Part shown: positions 52,938 through 62,182 of the stretch, piece by piece
Layout of the letters: every line of letters begins with the position of its first letter
Position numbering within the stretch: the first letter of the stretch is position 1
From: Desulfobacterium sp.
GTDB taxonomy: Bacteria > Desulfobacterota > Desulfobacteria > Desulfobacterales > Desulfobacteraceae
DNA length: 64,000 nucleotides
Reading direction: 5' to 3'
NCBI GenBank assembly: GCA_030145245.1
Contig: JAQYWC010000076.1
Span: 1 to 64,000 of the forward strand
Position numbers and translations under genes: made by a program
Notes under the pieces: model-generated
What the model was told of the DNA's origin: nothing
Seen by the model: the letters and a program-made list of their open reading frames with translations, nothing else
Databases searched by the model: none

Positions 52938-54970
52938 GGTTTCTCCCCCTGGCAAAGGATCTGGTCCTCTTTCAAGGGCACCTGGAACACGGGGGCAGAT
53001 TTCTGGGACATGGGGACAGATTTCAAATCTGTCCCCATGGGTGCGCCCTCGGGTTCGCACCCTGTGACCGCGTCCACGGCCTCGAACCGGATTCCGCCCG
53101 GAATGGAAAAATCCCGCTCAGGCTCGTTTTTCAATGCCTCTTTCATGAACTCCGCCCAGATGGGAACAGCCACCCGGCCGCCGGTGATACCGATCCGGCC
53201 CTTGATGGCAAGCTTTTTCTCCCGGTCAAACCCCGTCCACACCGACACAGACAACGAGGGGGTAAACCCGGTGAACCAGGCATCGTTATAGGAATCCGTG
53301 GTGCCGGTCTTGCCTGCGGCCGGCCGGGTAAAGCCCAGGCGTCGGACGCCCCTGCCGCTTCCGTTGTCCACCACCGACCGCATCATGTCCACCAGCTGGA
53401 ACGTGGTGGTAGGCTCCAGCACCCTTTTTCCCTGGGCAATGTGTTCGTCGATCACCCGGCCGAAGGGATCCTCCACCCGCCATATGAGAAAGGGTTCATG
53501 ACGGACCCCGTTGGTTGCAAATGTGGAAAAGGCCGATGCCATCTCCAGGGGGGTGACCAGGCAGGTACCCAGGGCAATGGAATAGATCTCATCAAGGGGG
53601 CTCTTGATGCCGCAAAGCTTTGCCGTCCTGATGACGGAAGCGGGTCCTGTTTTTTCAACAAGCTGGGCGGCAATGGTGTTTACCGAATGGGTCAGGGCCT
53701 GCTTCAGCACCATCTCCCCCTTGAAACGCCGCCCGAAATTCTGGGGTCGCCAGGTCGGCGCTCCGTTGATCTCTATGGTCACGGGCTTGTCCTCCACGAC
53801 ACTTGCCGGATTAAGGCCCAGGTCATTTAAGGCAGAATAGTATAAAAAGGGCTTGAACCCGGAGCCCGGCTGGCGACGGCTCTGGACGGCCCGGTTGAAT
53901 TCGGTCTGAAAATAGTCCCGGCCGCCCACCATGGCCTTCACGGCACCGGAACCGGTATCTATGGCCACCAGGGCTCCCTGGGGCAGGGGCGCATCCCCCT
54001 GCTTGAGCCCCATCAGGGTGTCCAGACGCACCAGGCCCTTGGCAACGGCCTGGTCCGCAGCCGCCTGAAGCCGGGTATCCAGAGTGGAAAACACCTTGAT
54101 CCCCCCGTGAAAAACAACCTCTTCCCCGTACTTGTCCACCAGACGGTTGATCAGGGCATCCACAAAATATGAACCGGTCCTTGAATCCCCCTGCCGGGCA
54201 CTCAGCTTTGGCCGTGTTTCCATGGCCTCCCGGGCCTCAATCTCCCCGATCGCCCCCACCTCCACCATCCGTTTCAAGACGGTGTTTCTCCGCTTCAATG
54301 CCCTGTCATAGTGACGAAAGGGGTTGTAGCGGGTGGGGGATTTGGGAAGACCTGCCAGAAGCGATGCCTGGCCCAGGTTGAGCTCCGAAGCCGGGATGCC
54401 GAAAAATAGCTGGGACGCCTTTTCAATGCCCTGGGCCCCTGCCCCGAAATGGATCTGGTTGATGTAGGCGTGGAGGACCTCCTGCTTGGTGCTTGTGGCC
54501 TCGATCTGGAACGCCACCAAAAGCTCCCTGAACTTCCGGAGATAGGTCTTTTCAAAGCTGAAAAAAAGGTTTTTGGCAAGCTGCTGGGTGATGGTGGATG
54601 CCCCCTGGATCTTGCCCGGCTTAAACAGGGTGATATAGAGGGCCTTGATGGTACGCAGCTTGTTCAGGCCGTGGTGCTCCCAAAATCTGTGATCCTCGGT
54701 GGCAACGACGGCATCCAGGAAATAGGGAGATACGGAAGTGAGCGCCACCGGCACCCGGCCCCCCAGGGTCATGAGCCTCTCCCCGGTAACGGCAAAGATC
54801 TCGGTCTGGGGCACATCAATGATCCTGCCAAGGGGCTCCGGCACCCGGGGCAGGTCCTTTGCCGCAATAAAGATCAGGCAGGTGACCACCAGAAAGGCAA
54901 CACCTGCAAAAGCGAGCATGGCATAGAAAGCAAGCCGTGCAATATAATAGATGGAATTTAAGGTCTTCAT
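52934..54970 (-). CDS. Class A penicillin-binding protein
   Basis: This 678-residue bifunctional peptidoglycan synthase has a membrane anchor (about 10-35), a GT51 domain with ATEDHRFWEHHG, ASTITQQLAKNLFF and INQIHFGAGAQG, and a transpeptidase with SGFKPF (active Ser about 366), SVN and KTGTT. The ATG at 54970 overlaps the upstream gene as ATGA. The last 40 residues include MGTDLKSVPM, which is the translated REP palindrome, so the natural C-terminus has been replaced or extended. Confidence 0.95.
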   Translation of the reverse strand: MKTLNSIYYIARLAFYAMLAFAGVAFLVVTCLIFIAAKDLPRVPEPLGRIIDVPQTEIFAVTGERLMTLGGRVPVALTSVSPYFLDAVVATEDHRFWEHHGLNKLRTIKALYITLFKPGKIQGASTITQQLAKNLFFSFEKTYLRKFRELLVAFQIEATSTKQEVLHAYINQIHFGAGAQGIEKASQLFFGIPASELNLGQASLLAGLPKSPTRYNPFRHYDRALKRRNTVLKRMVEVGAIGEIEAREAMETRPKLSARQGDSRTGSYFVDALINRLVDKYGEEVVFHGGIKVFSTLDTRLQAAADQAVAKGLVRLDTLMGLKQGDAPLPQGALVAIDTGSGAVKAMVGGRDYFQTEFNRAVQSRRQPGSGFKPFLYYSALNDLGLNPASVVEDKPVTIEINGAPTWRPQNFGRRFKGEMVLKQALTHSVNTIAAQLVEKTGPASVIRTAKLCGIKSPLDEIYSIALGTCLVTPLEMASAFSTFATNGVRHEPFLIWRVEDPFGRVIDEHIAQGKRVLEPTTTFQLVDMMRSVVDNGSGRGVRRLGFTRPAAGKTGTTDSYNDAWFTGFTPSLSVSVWTGFDREKKLAIKGRIGITGGRVAVPIWAEFMKEALKNEPERDFSIPGGIRFEAVDAVTGCEPEGAPMGTDLKSVPMSQKSAPVFQVPLKEDQILCQGEKP
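52992..53039 (-). repeat. REP-like palindrome inside the PBP C-terminus
   Basis: A perfect 31-base palindrome (53009-53039), CATGGGGACAGATTT around a central C, is preceded by a degenerate half-unit GGGGGCAGATTTC. It matches the element at 44189-44213. Confidence 0.9.
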
Positions 54971-55839
54971 TGATCTCCCTTGGCAAGGCCCATGCTCAAC
55001 CGCCACACGGCCCATTCCCTGGCCCTGACAAAGACGATCTTTGTGTGTCCGTTCTCCCGGAACTCAAACCCGAGCCGTATATATCCTGATTTTGCCTCGT
55101 TCCAGATGCCGGCCCGGACAATGTTTCCCTTTTCCCTCAACAGGGTTTCCGGGGTGGTGATCAGATCCGGCAACACCTCCTTTGGAAGGGAGAGCAGCAC
55201 ATTGAAAAACCGGTCGGCCGGAAAGATCCGCCCGGCAAACCCGGGGATATCCTCAAGCTTGCCGATGAAAAATGTCTCCTGCTTTTCAAGGCGTGCCAGA
55301 AAGGCGTGGTCCAGGTCCAGCTGCCGGATCACCCGGTTCCCGGAACCGAGGAAATAGATCTCAAGGCCCTGGGAGGTGCCCTGGCAGAAGATCCGGGTAA
55401 GGCCCGGGCTGCCAAAGAGCCAGACAAGTTCGGAAGGCGTGATCAGTTCAGATGCGACATCCGGCGCAAGCCCAAGGTAGAGTTCCTTGAACCGGTCGCT
55501 GTCAAGGCTTGTCCACTGGCCTGGCATCACGATCTTTGCAAGCTCGGCAAATGTGGCCGTACCCTGGACAGCCCGTGCCGTGTCCTGGCGCTCGGTCACC
55601 ATGGAGTCCAGGGCGGTGTGGGCCCGGGACGCCTGCTTGCCGGTCTTCCATACGATACCGATTTCAGGGCGCAGGGCATTGGTGGAGGCAAGGTAGTTGC
55701 CCACAAGGCGCTCGCCCCAGTCAAACCGGAATTCCGAAAACAGGAGGGTAGCCAGAGCGATCAGGAGAAACAAGTTGAAAAGGGACAGGGTTCTCTTAAG
55801 CCACTCGGAAACTGTGATTGATTCATACCATTGTGTCAT
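54967..55839 (-). CDS. Membrane-anchored protein of unknown function
   Basis: The 290-residue protein has one N-terminal membrane helix (LFNLFLLIALATLLF) and a large, probably periplasmic, mixed domain without a motif I recognise. It overlaps the penicillin-binding protein gene by four bases and is the first of the three-gene unit. An accessory role in activating or placing the synthase is inferred from position only. Confidence 0.6.
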   Translation of the reverse strand: MTQWYESITVSEWLKRTLSLFNLFLLIALATLLFSEFRFDWGERLVGNYLASTNALRPEIGIVWKTGKQASRAHTALDSMVTERQDTARAVQGTATFAELAKIVMPGQWTSLDSDRFKELYLGLAPDVASELITPSELVWLFGSPGLTRIFCQGTSQGLEIYFLGSGNRVIRQLDLDHAFLARLEKQETFFIGKLEDIPGFAGRIFPADRFFNVLLSLPKEVLPDLITTPETLLREKGNIVRAGIWNEAKSGYIRLGFEFRENGHTKIVFVRAREWAVWRLSMGLAKGDQ

Positions 55840-55894
55840 GGGGGAGATTTATGCCTAAAATCTCCACTTTTTGCAAGAAAATTCACGACACCCG

Positions 55895-56554
55895 TCAGGG
55901 TTCTTTCTGCTCTTTCTTAAATCTGGACCGCTTCTTGAACCACTCCTGATCCCCATACAACTTTTCCAGGCATTCCGGGCAAAGACCGTGACTGAAGAGT
56001 GCGTCCGAACGGCTCTCAATATATGACTCTATCTGGTTCCAATAGCCTTCATCGTCGCGTATATTCTTGCAGGACCCGCATATGGGAATCAATCCGCTCA
56101 GGGTTTTGATTTCGGAAAGCGCCTTTTCCAGTTTCCTGTTTTTATCTTCCACCTCACGGGTATACTGAAGAAGCGTATCTTCCGTTTTTAACAGCCTGCC
56201 CCCCACGGCAATGCGACTGTGCAGTTCTCCGCTGTGAACCGGTTTTGAAAGAAAATCACAGGCACCGCTGTCAAGGGCCCTCATAAGATCCTTTTTTTCG
56301 TTTTTAATGGTAAGCAGTATGGTGTAGATCAACGGCCCATCGTCCCGGTCATTCAGTTGCCGGCAAATTTCAATTCCCTCCATCCCCGGCATGATCCAGT
56401 CGAGGATGGCAACCCTGGGGGGATCCTTGCCGGAGAGTGCATCAAATGCGCCTTTCCCCTCTTCAAACGACACAACCCCATACCCTGACTTTTCCAGGTT
56501 TTTAGTGAGGGCCAGCCGTGTCATGGCATCATCATCCGCTACCAGAATCTTCAT
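55895..56554 (-). CDS. Response regulator with CxxC/CxxC output domain
   Basis: The 219-residue protein has a receiver (Asp52, Lys104), a coiled-coil linker (about 125-150) and the same C-terminal module as the regulator at 41 kb: ICGSCKNIRDDEGYWNQIESYI and HGLCPECLEKLYG, with Cys159, Cys162, Cys192 and Cys195. No DNA-binding domain is seen. The ATG at 56554 has AGGAGG upstream. It is 101 bases after the giant hybrid kinase and on the same strand, so the two probably interact. Confidence 0.88.
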   Translation of the reverse strand: MKILVADDDAMTRLALTKNLEKSGYGVVSFEEGKGAFDALSGKDPPRVAILDWIMPGMEGIEICRQLNDRDDGPLIYTILLTIKNEKKDLMRALDSGACDFLSKPVHSGELHSRIAVGGRLLKTEDTLLQYTREVEDKNRKLEKALSEIKTLSGLIPICGSCKNIRDDEGYWNQIESYIESRSDALFSHGLCPECLEKLYGDQEWFKKRSRFKKEQKEP

Positions 56555-56655
56555 TTCCCCGCCTCCTGATTATACAATATAATTGTTTATTCACCGGCAT
56601 TCCCATGGGGATACGCCCCTGATCGGGACCAACCCGTTGGTAACTACCAAGTAAT

Positions 56656-59600
56656 CTATTCCTCTGCCGACCTGCAAAGGGTATCCCAGTCGGTTTCAAT
56701 CAAGGCATCCTGCAGACGTTTTATTTCCATTTCAAGAAGCGCCATATCAATGGTGGCGGGCATGGGTTTCTCCTGCCTGGCCAGATTTTCTATCGCAACA
56801 ATCGTCTCCCTTGCTTTTCCCCCCCCGGCATTTGCCACCAATCCCTGAAGCCGGTGGGCTTTTCTGTAAATAAGATCCGGCACCTCTTTATCTACCGCCT
56901 CTTTCAATTCATCAAGATAACCTGGGACATCCTGCTGGAACGCCTGGATCAAAGCCTGAATTATCCCAGGATCGAAACCGCTGATATCAAGCAGGATTTC
57001 CGGGTTCAGCACCATTGATTCCAGGTTCTTTTCCTCTACCTCTTCCGGCCCCCCAAGGTCAGGCTTTGATGCAAAATACTTCTCCAGAACCGCGAATACC
57101 GCTTTTGAGCTGATGGGCTTTGGAATGTAATCGTACATCCCCGCCTCAAAACACTTTTCCCTGTCACCCTCCATTGCCATGGCTGTCATTGCTACGATGG
57201 GAATGGTTTTACCCTTTTCCCCGAGTTTGCGGATGAAACCGGTTGCTTCAAATCCATCCATCACCGGCATGTTGATATCCATGAAAATCATGTCATATTC
57301 TTTTTCCTCAAACAGGGTTACACCTTCCCTGCCATTGGAAGCGATATCAACAATGCAGCCATACTGTTTCAGAACTTCCACACCAACCATCTGGTTCATG
57401 GGATTGTCTTCAACCAGAAGCACCCGGATATCCAGCAACAATGACGGCTTTTCTTCCGGCCACCCGGGTTTGGATTCAACTTTTGATGACACCTGTTCAT
57501 GGGGCATCCACGCATCCCAAAGCACCCTGAAAAAATCGGAAACAAACACAGGTTTATTCAGCCATGCTGCAAAATATGTTTGCAGATCCAAAGGCAACTG
57601 ATCCTGGGGCATATGGGAGGACAGAAGAATCAGCACAGTCTCCTTGAGTTCAGGATCTTTCTTTATAATGCAGGCCAGCTCCCCCCCGTCCATTTCCGGC
57701 ATACAAAAATCCAACACAGCAATTTTAAAGGGACGGCCCCCGGCGGAAGCACTTCGCAATCTCGCCAGGGCCTCTTCAGCCGAGGAGACAGCTTCACAGG
57801 GAACACCCCTCAGCCTCAGATATTCTGTTACGATCTGACGGTTGTTCCCATTGTCATCCACCACCAGCACCGGCACTTCAGACAAGTCCAGTTCCGGCAC
57901 AATTTCCGGCTCTTCCCCGTCAAAGCATGGCAGGGATAAATTAAACGAAAACACGGACCCTGCGCCCAGTTCGCTTTCAACCCGGAGCTCTCCCCCCATC
58001 ATTTCCACCAGCTGCCGGCTGATGGGCAGGCCCAGACCTGTCCCGCCATATTGTCGTGTTGTGGATTTGTGAACCTGGGAGAATTGATCGAAAATGGTTT
58101 CAAGCTGCCCGGCAGGTATGCCAACGCCAGTATCTGTTACTGAAAATTCGAGGCCGCAGACATTCTTGTTTTCCCTGTCCTCTGTCACCTGAATAAGGAT
58201 ATGGCCTTTTTCCGTAAACTTGAGGGCATTTCCCGCCAGGTTCAGCAGTACTTGTCGAATCCGCGTGGGATCACCTGAAAAACGGTCGGGAATGTCAGTA
58301 GGATACCTCACAAGGACCTCCACCCCCTTGGTCTGGGCGGAAAAAGCCGTCACCAGGCCGATATGTTCTATTATCTCCCGGAGATTGAAAGAAACGTTTT
58401 CAAGTGTGAGTTTACCTGCCTGAATCTTGGAAAAGTCAAGTATATCATTCAACACAGAGAGCAGCATGCTTGCCGAGCCGGAAATTGCTTTGGTGTACTC
58501 CCTCTGTTTTGCCGTCAGTTCCGTTGTCAGCAGGAGTTCAGACATACCCACAACGGCATTCATGGGCGTTCTTATTTCATGACTCATATTTGCAAGGAAT
58601 TCGCTTTTGGCAATATCCGCTTTCCTTATTCTCCGGTTTAAGATGGCAAGATGACGGTTCCTGACGAACACAATAGTAAACAGCAAAATACCTGCAAGCG
58701 CTATTTTCCATATTGCTGAATAGTCAAACCCTCTTTCATAGCGAACTGCAATCCATTTATTGTATATATCCTGGCGTTCCTCTTCTGTCAGTGACAGAAC
58801 CGCTTTCTGCAGAATATCATACAACACCTTATCATCGTTCCTGACAGCGATGGAAAGCTCCTGCTCATGATCAAGTTTTCCACTGATTTTCATATCCGAG
58901 AGCCCTTGTTTACGGATACTGTAGCTTATGGCAGCTACAGAATCGATAAATCCGAAAATCTTTTTTGACCTGACTTTTTTCAAACCGTCTTCGACATTTT
59001 TAACTTCGACCAAGTCAATCCCCGGATAACTTTCCCTGAGTGTTTCATAAAGAGCATAGCCTTTTACTACCGCCAGTTTCCTGTCCAGGATCTGCTCTAT
59101 CTTCTCTATAAAAGGCTCATCCATCCCAGTGGCAACAACAATAGGAAAACTCAACACAGGGCAAGTAAAGTTAAGATATTTTTTCCGGTCTTCGGTCTCC
59201 ATGGCAAGGGAGATGATATCGCATTTTCTTTGTCGGGCAAACGCAAGAGATTCACTCCAGGTTGACGTTTTCACCACATTGATTTCCTTTTCAATACGCC
59301 TGCTGATAATTTCCATGAAGTCGGCAGCCATGCCTTCATGTCTCCCCTGGTCGTTCAGTTTCTCGAAGGGCATCCAGGCCGGATCAACACACATTGTGAC
59401 CGCCCCCCGTTGCTGCAGATAGGCGTGCTCTTCACGGGAAAAAAGCATTCCATATTTGTCTTGAATTTCACCCAGCCACTTTTCTTTCAGTTTTTGTATC
59501 TCAGCGGGAGTTATGGAGCCATATGCTTTTTCAAACATCCTGTTAAGGACAGGCCAGTCTTTCCGGACAGAGATATAAAGGGACATTGCGACACTATCCA

Positions 59601-61824
59601 TTTCAGGGTTTATAAAAGTTCCGGAGATTTTCAGGTTGTCCATCAGATGCTTACGGATACGATATCTTGCCACGGGAGCAATATCGATGGTTGCGTCAGC
59701 ATTCCCGGAGCAGACGGCTTCAAAAGCTTCATGCATGCTTCGTACAGCCAGAACAGTCACTTTTGGATGATGTTTTTTGAAATACGTTTCATAGAACCAG
59801 CCCTTTGGAACTGCAAGGATTTTTCCATTGAGCTGTTCGCGTTCATCTATATCGGGGGAATCTTTATGGACAACGAAGTTATTCTTACTGGTGTAATAGG
59901 GCAATGAAAAAAATCCGTACGCCTCTCTTTCCCTTGTCTTACATAAAGAATGAATGACATCGATTTCCCGTTCCCGGAACAACTGCATGAGTTCACCCCA
60001 TGTGTAGCCGTTAACAAATTCAACCCCTATGCCGATACGATCCGCGATCATTTTCACCAGGTCAATACTTAGTCCCCGGGGCTGGTCTCCGATGGCGAAA
60101 TCAAAGGGCGGCCAGTCTGTTGTGTTGGAAACCCGGATAACCGGATATTTTTCCAGGAAGGCTTTTTCTTCATCGGTCAGCTTAATTCTTTCCTGTTTTG
60201 TTTTTACTTCCTCAGCAAACCATTTTTTTTTGAGTTCCGATATCTCCCCGAGTGTAACCCGTTCCATGGTTTTTTCAAGTATGCTGTGGAGTTCAGGCCA
60301 GTCATTTCTGACAACGAAATAAAGGGGGACGCTTTGACGGTTGTCAAACTCTTTCAGACGGCCGCAAGTTTTTAATCCGCTGAACATATTTTTTTTAATG
60401 ACATATTTTGCTACCGAGTCAAACTCTATTGCAGCATAGGCCTTTCCTATATAAACCGCTTCCAGTGTTTCACGGGTGGTTTCATATTCAATGTATTTTA
60501 TATCTTGATAGTTCTCTTTTAAAAAACTTGTAAACAAGGTATCTTTCAGGACTGCAACAGGTTTGTATTTCAGCTCATTGAGTTCCCGGATATCTGGGTT
60601 TTCCCTACTTGTAACATACACAATGCGATTTCGGTAAAACGGTTTTGTATAAAGCCCATTTTTTTTTCTCTCTTCCGACATGCCTACCGAATGAAGCAGA
60701 TCGATCTTTTTATCATAAAACATCCTCAAAAGTTTGCTCCATGAGATGTCTCTTACATACTCAAGGGTAAAACCAGATTTTTGGGCCAAAAGATTAAGAT
60801 AATCAATACCAAAGCCCGTCGCGACACCACCATCATTAAGATCAAAAGGAGGCCAGTAAAAATTGTTAATACGAACAACCGGATGTTCCACAAGAAATCT
60901 TTCTTCATCCTCTGTCAGAAAGAGTGCTTCCTTTTTCGCAGTTTCATGATGCACAAGCCATTTTTGCCTGATCCTGTTCATCTCTTCGACAGTTACACAG
61001 TCCATGGCCTTGGCCAATATGGCTTGAAGAGAACCCCAGTCATTCCGGACACCCATGCGCAGATTAGCATATTCCGGGTCTCCGATATCCAATTCTCCCG
61101 AGACATGAAGACCAGTAAGCATATGTCTGCTCATAAGGTCATTAAATATGGCGATCTGCCCCAACGCTGCATCCGCTTTGCCATACAATACGGATTTAAG
61201 GCAGCAAAGGGTATTTTTTACGGTCAATTGCCTGATCCGGGGATATTTTTCAGCCAGAACCTCTTGATAGAAAAATCCCTCAGGAAATGAAACGGTTTTA
61301 CCGAAAAGTTGCTCAATGGTTTCATAACTATCTTCTTTTCTGCTCACGATAACATTGGGATTTGAGGCATACGGCTCTGAATAAAAGAGATACTTCTGCC
61401 GGTCATCGGTTTTAACAATGTTGAGAATAACATCGAGCTCTTTCTGTTTTATCATTTTAAGCAATTCATTCCAGGTGGGGCCTGTGAGATATTCGATACC
61501 AAGTCCCGCCTTCCGGCCCAGCAGATCCATATAATCGATTGACAGCCCTTTAGGACTTCCCTTCTCCCGGAAGTTAAAGGGCGCCCAGCTTTTTTCGTTG
61601 CTGACACGGATAACAGGATGGGTTTTAATAAACGCTTTTTCTTCTTCTGTGAATTCAGGCATTGCGCCTTCCGGCAGGGCTGCAACCGATATCAACGGCA
61701 TCAGCAGGATAAAAAAGGCCAGAATACATAATGTAAACGCGAATGTTCCCGGGATGACCTGTTCATGGAATCTGACAGATCCGGGTATGCTTTGCGGAAA
61801 ACTATATTTCTTAAAGTTTGCCAT
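56656..61824 (-). CDS. Giant hybrid kinase with four periplasmic binding domains
   Basis: The roughly 1722-residue BvgS-like protein has a signal/anchor helix and four tandem SBP_bac_3 (Venus flytrap) domains at about 60-300, 305-550, 553-795 and 797-1035; each begins with a pattern such as [13 protein letters not shown] membrane helix (about 1040-1058), HisKA with [11 protein letters not shown] (His about 1082), HATPase (GTGLGLPIS), two receivers (starting about 1315 and 1465) and a C-terminal HPT domain (KAHRLQG) complete a phosphorelay. BvgS itself has two such domains. Base composition is visibly more A/T-rich than flanking genes, hinting at transfer. The ATG at 61824 is preferred over 61839. 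Confidence 0.93.
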   Translation of the reverse strand: MANFKKYSFPQSIPGSVRFHEQVIPGTFAFTLCILAFFILLMPLISVAALPEGAMPEFTEEEKAFIKTHPVIRVSNEKSWAPFNFREKGSPKGLSIDYMDLLGRKAGLGIEYLTGPTWNELLKMIKQKELDVILNIVKTDDRQKYLFYSEPYASNPNVIVSRKEDSYETIEQLFGKTVSFPEGFFYQEVLAEKYPRIRQLTVKNTLCCLKSVLYGKADAALGQIAIFNDLMSRHMLTGLHVSGELDIGDPEYANLRMGVRNDWGSLQAILAKAMDCVTVEEMNRIRQKWLVHHETAKKEALFLTEDEERFLVEHPVVRINNFYWPPFDLNDGGVATGFGIDYLNLLAQKSGFTLEYVRDISWSKLLRMFYDKKIDLLHSVGMSEERKKNGLYTKPFYRNRIVYVTSRENPDIRELNELKYKPVAVLKDTLFTSFLKENYQDIKYIEYETTRETLEAVYIGKAYAAIEFDSVAKYVIKKNMFSGLKTCGRLKEFDNRQSVPLYFVVRNDWPELHSILEKTMERVTLGEISELKKKWFAEEVKTKQERIKLTDEEKAFLEKYPVIRVSNTTDWPPFDFAIGDQPRGLSIDLVKMIADRIGIGVEFVNGYTWGELMQLFREREIDVIHSLCKTREREAYGFFSLPYYTSKNNFVVHKDSPDIDEREQLNGKILAVPKGWFYETYFKKHHPKVTVLAVRSMHEAFEAVCSGNADATIDIAPVARYRIRKHLMDNLKISGTFINPEMDSVAMSLYISVRKDWPVLNRMFEKAYGSITPAEIQKLKEKWLGEIQDKYGMLFSREEHAYLQQRGAVTMCVDPAWMPFEKLNDQGRHEGMAADFMEIISRRIEKEINVVKTSTWSESLAFARQRKCDIISLAMETEDRKKYLNFTCPVLSFPIVVATGMDEPFIEKIEQILDRKLAVVKGYALYETLRESYPGIDLVEVKNVEDGLKKVRSKKIFGFIDSVAAISYSIRKQGLSDMKISGKLDHEQELSIAVRNDDKVLYDILQKAVLSLTEEERQDIYNKWIAVRYERGFDYSAIWKIALAGILLFTIVFVRNRHLAILNRRIRKADIAKSEFLANMSHEIRTPMNAVVGMSELLLTTELTAKQREYTKAISGSASMLLSVLNDILDFSKIQAGKLTLENVSFNLREIIEHIGLVTAFSAQTKGVEVLVRYPTDIPDRFSGDPTRIRQVLLNLAGNALKFTEKGHILIQVTEDRENKNVCGLEFSVTDTGVGIPAGQLETIFDQFSQVHKSTTRQYGGTGLGLPISRQLVEMMGGELRVESELGAGSVFSFNLSLPCFDGEEPEIVPELDLSEVPVLVVDDNGNNRQIVTEYLRLRGVPCEAVSSAEEALARLRSASAGGRPFKIAVLDFCMPEMDGGELACIIKKDPELKETVLILLSSHMPQDQLPLDLQTYFAAWLNKPVFVSDFFRVLWDAWMPHEQVSSKVESKPGWPEEKPSLLLDIRVLLVEDNPMNQMVGVEVLKQYGCIVDIASNGREGVTLFEEKEYDMIFMDINMPVMDGFEATGFIRKLGEKGKTIPIVAMTAMAMEGDREKCFEAGMYDYIPKPISSKAVFAVLEKYFASKPDLGGPEEVEEKNLESMVLNPEILLDISGFDPGIIQALIQAFQQDVPGYLDELKEAVDKEVPDLIYRKAHRLQGLVANAGGGKARETIVAIENLARQEKPMPATIDMALLEMEIKRLQDALIETDWDTLCRSAEE

Positions 61825-62035
61825 ACTTTTCTCGCACATTTTTTTTACGAGAAATTATATCATGAAATAATCATAAAATCAGCAACATAAAGCCCCTCTA
61901 AAAGAGATAGAACCAATACGCAAATAACGGTATTGAAAATCAAGTTGAATTGACCGGCGAATTTAAAAATAATCTATTCCATGGCAGCACCGTCCAACAG
62001 CGTGGTCGGATCAAACAGGTCGGAGCGTCTTTGAG

Positions 62036-62065
62036 AATCCTTGGCCGTGCGCACGGTCAAGGATT
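62036..62065. repeat. 30-bp near-perfect palindrome
   Basis: The arms AATCCTTGGCCGTGC and GCACGGTCAAGGATT are inverted with one mismatch and no loop. It lies in the 358-base gap between the giant kinase and the RND gene. No T run follows, and no gene was seen in this gap. Confidence 0.7.
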
Positions 62066-62182
62066 ACATGTGGTAGTCTGTCTGTCATGGATAAATCTCC
62101 CACCTGAGCCTAACCTATGAGGATAACAAATCGCAAAACCTATATCAAAATAAGTTTTTTCTATTCAGATCATGGTGAAGAG

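Noticed and set aside
52938-53060. N-terminal extension of the SPOR protein
   Set aside because: It reads through the REP palindrome and the PBP coding end; MIRMLRH at 52937 has an AGGGGGAG site and an ATGA overlap.
61980-62110. Possible gene remnant between the giant kinase and the RND gene
   Set aside because: Short peptides can be read on the minus strand, but none shows a recognisable family or start; only the palindrome is reported.
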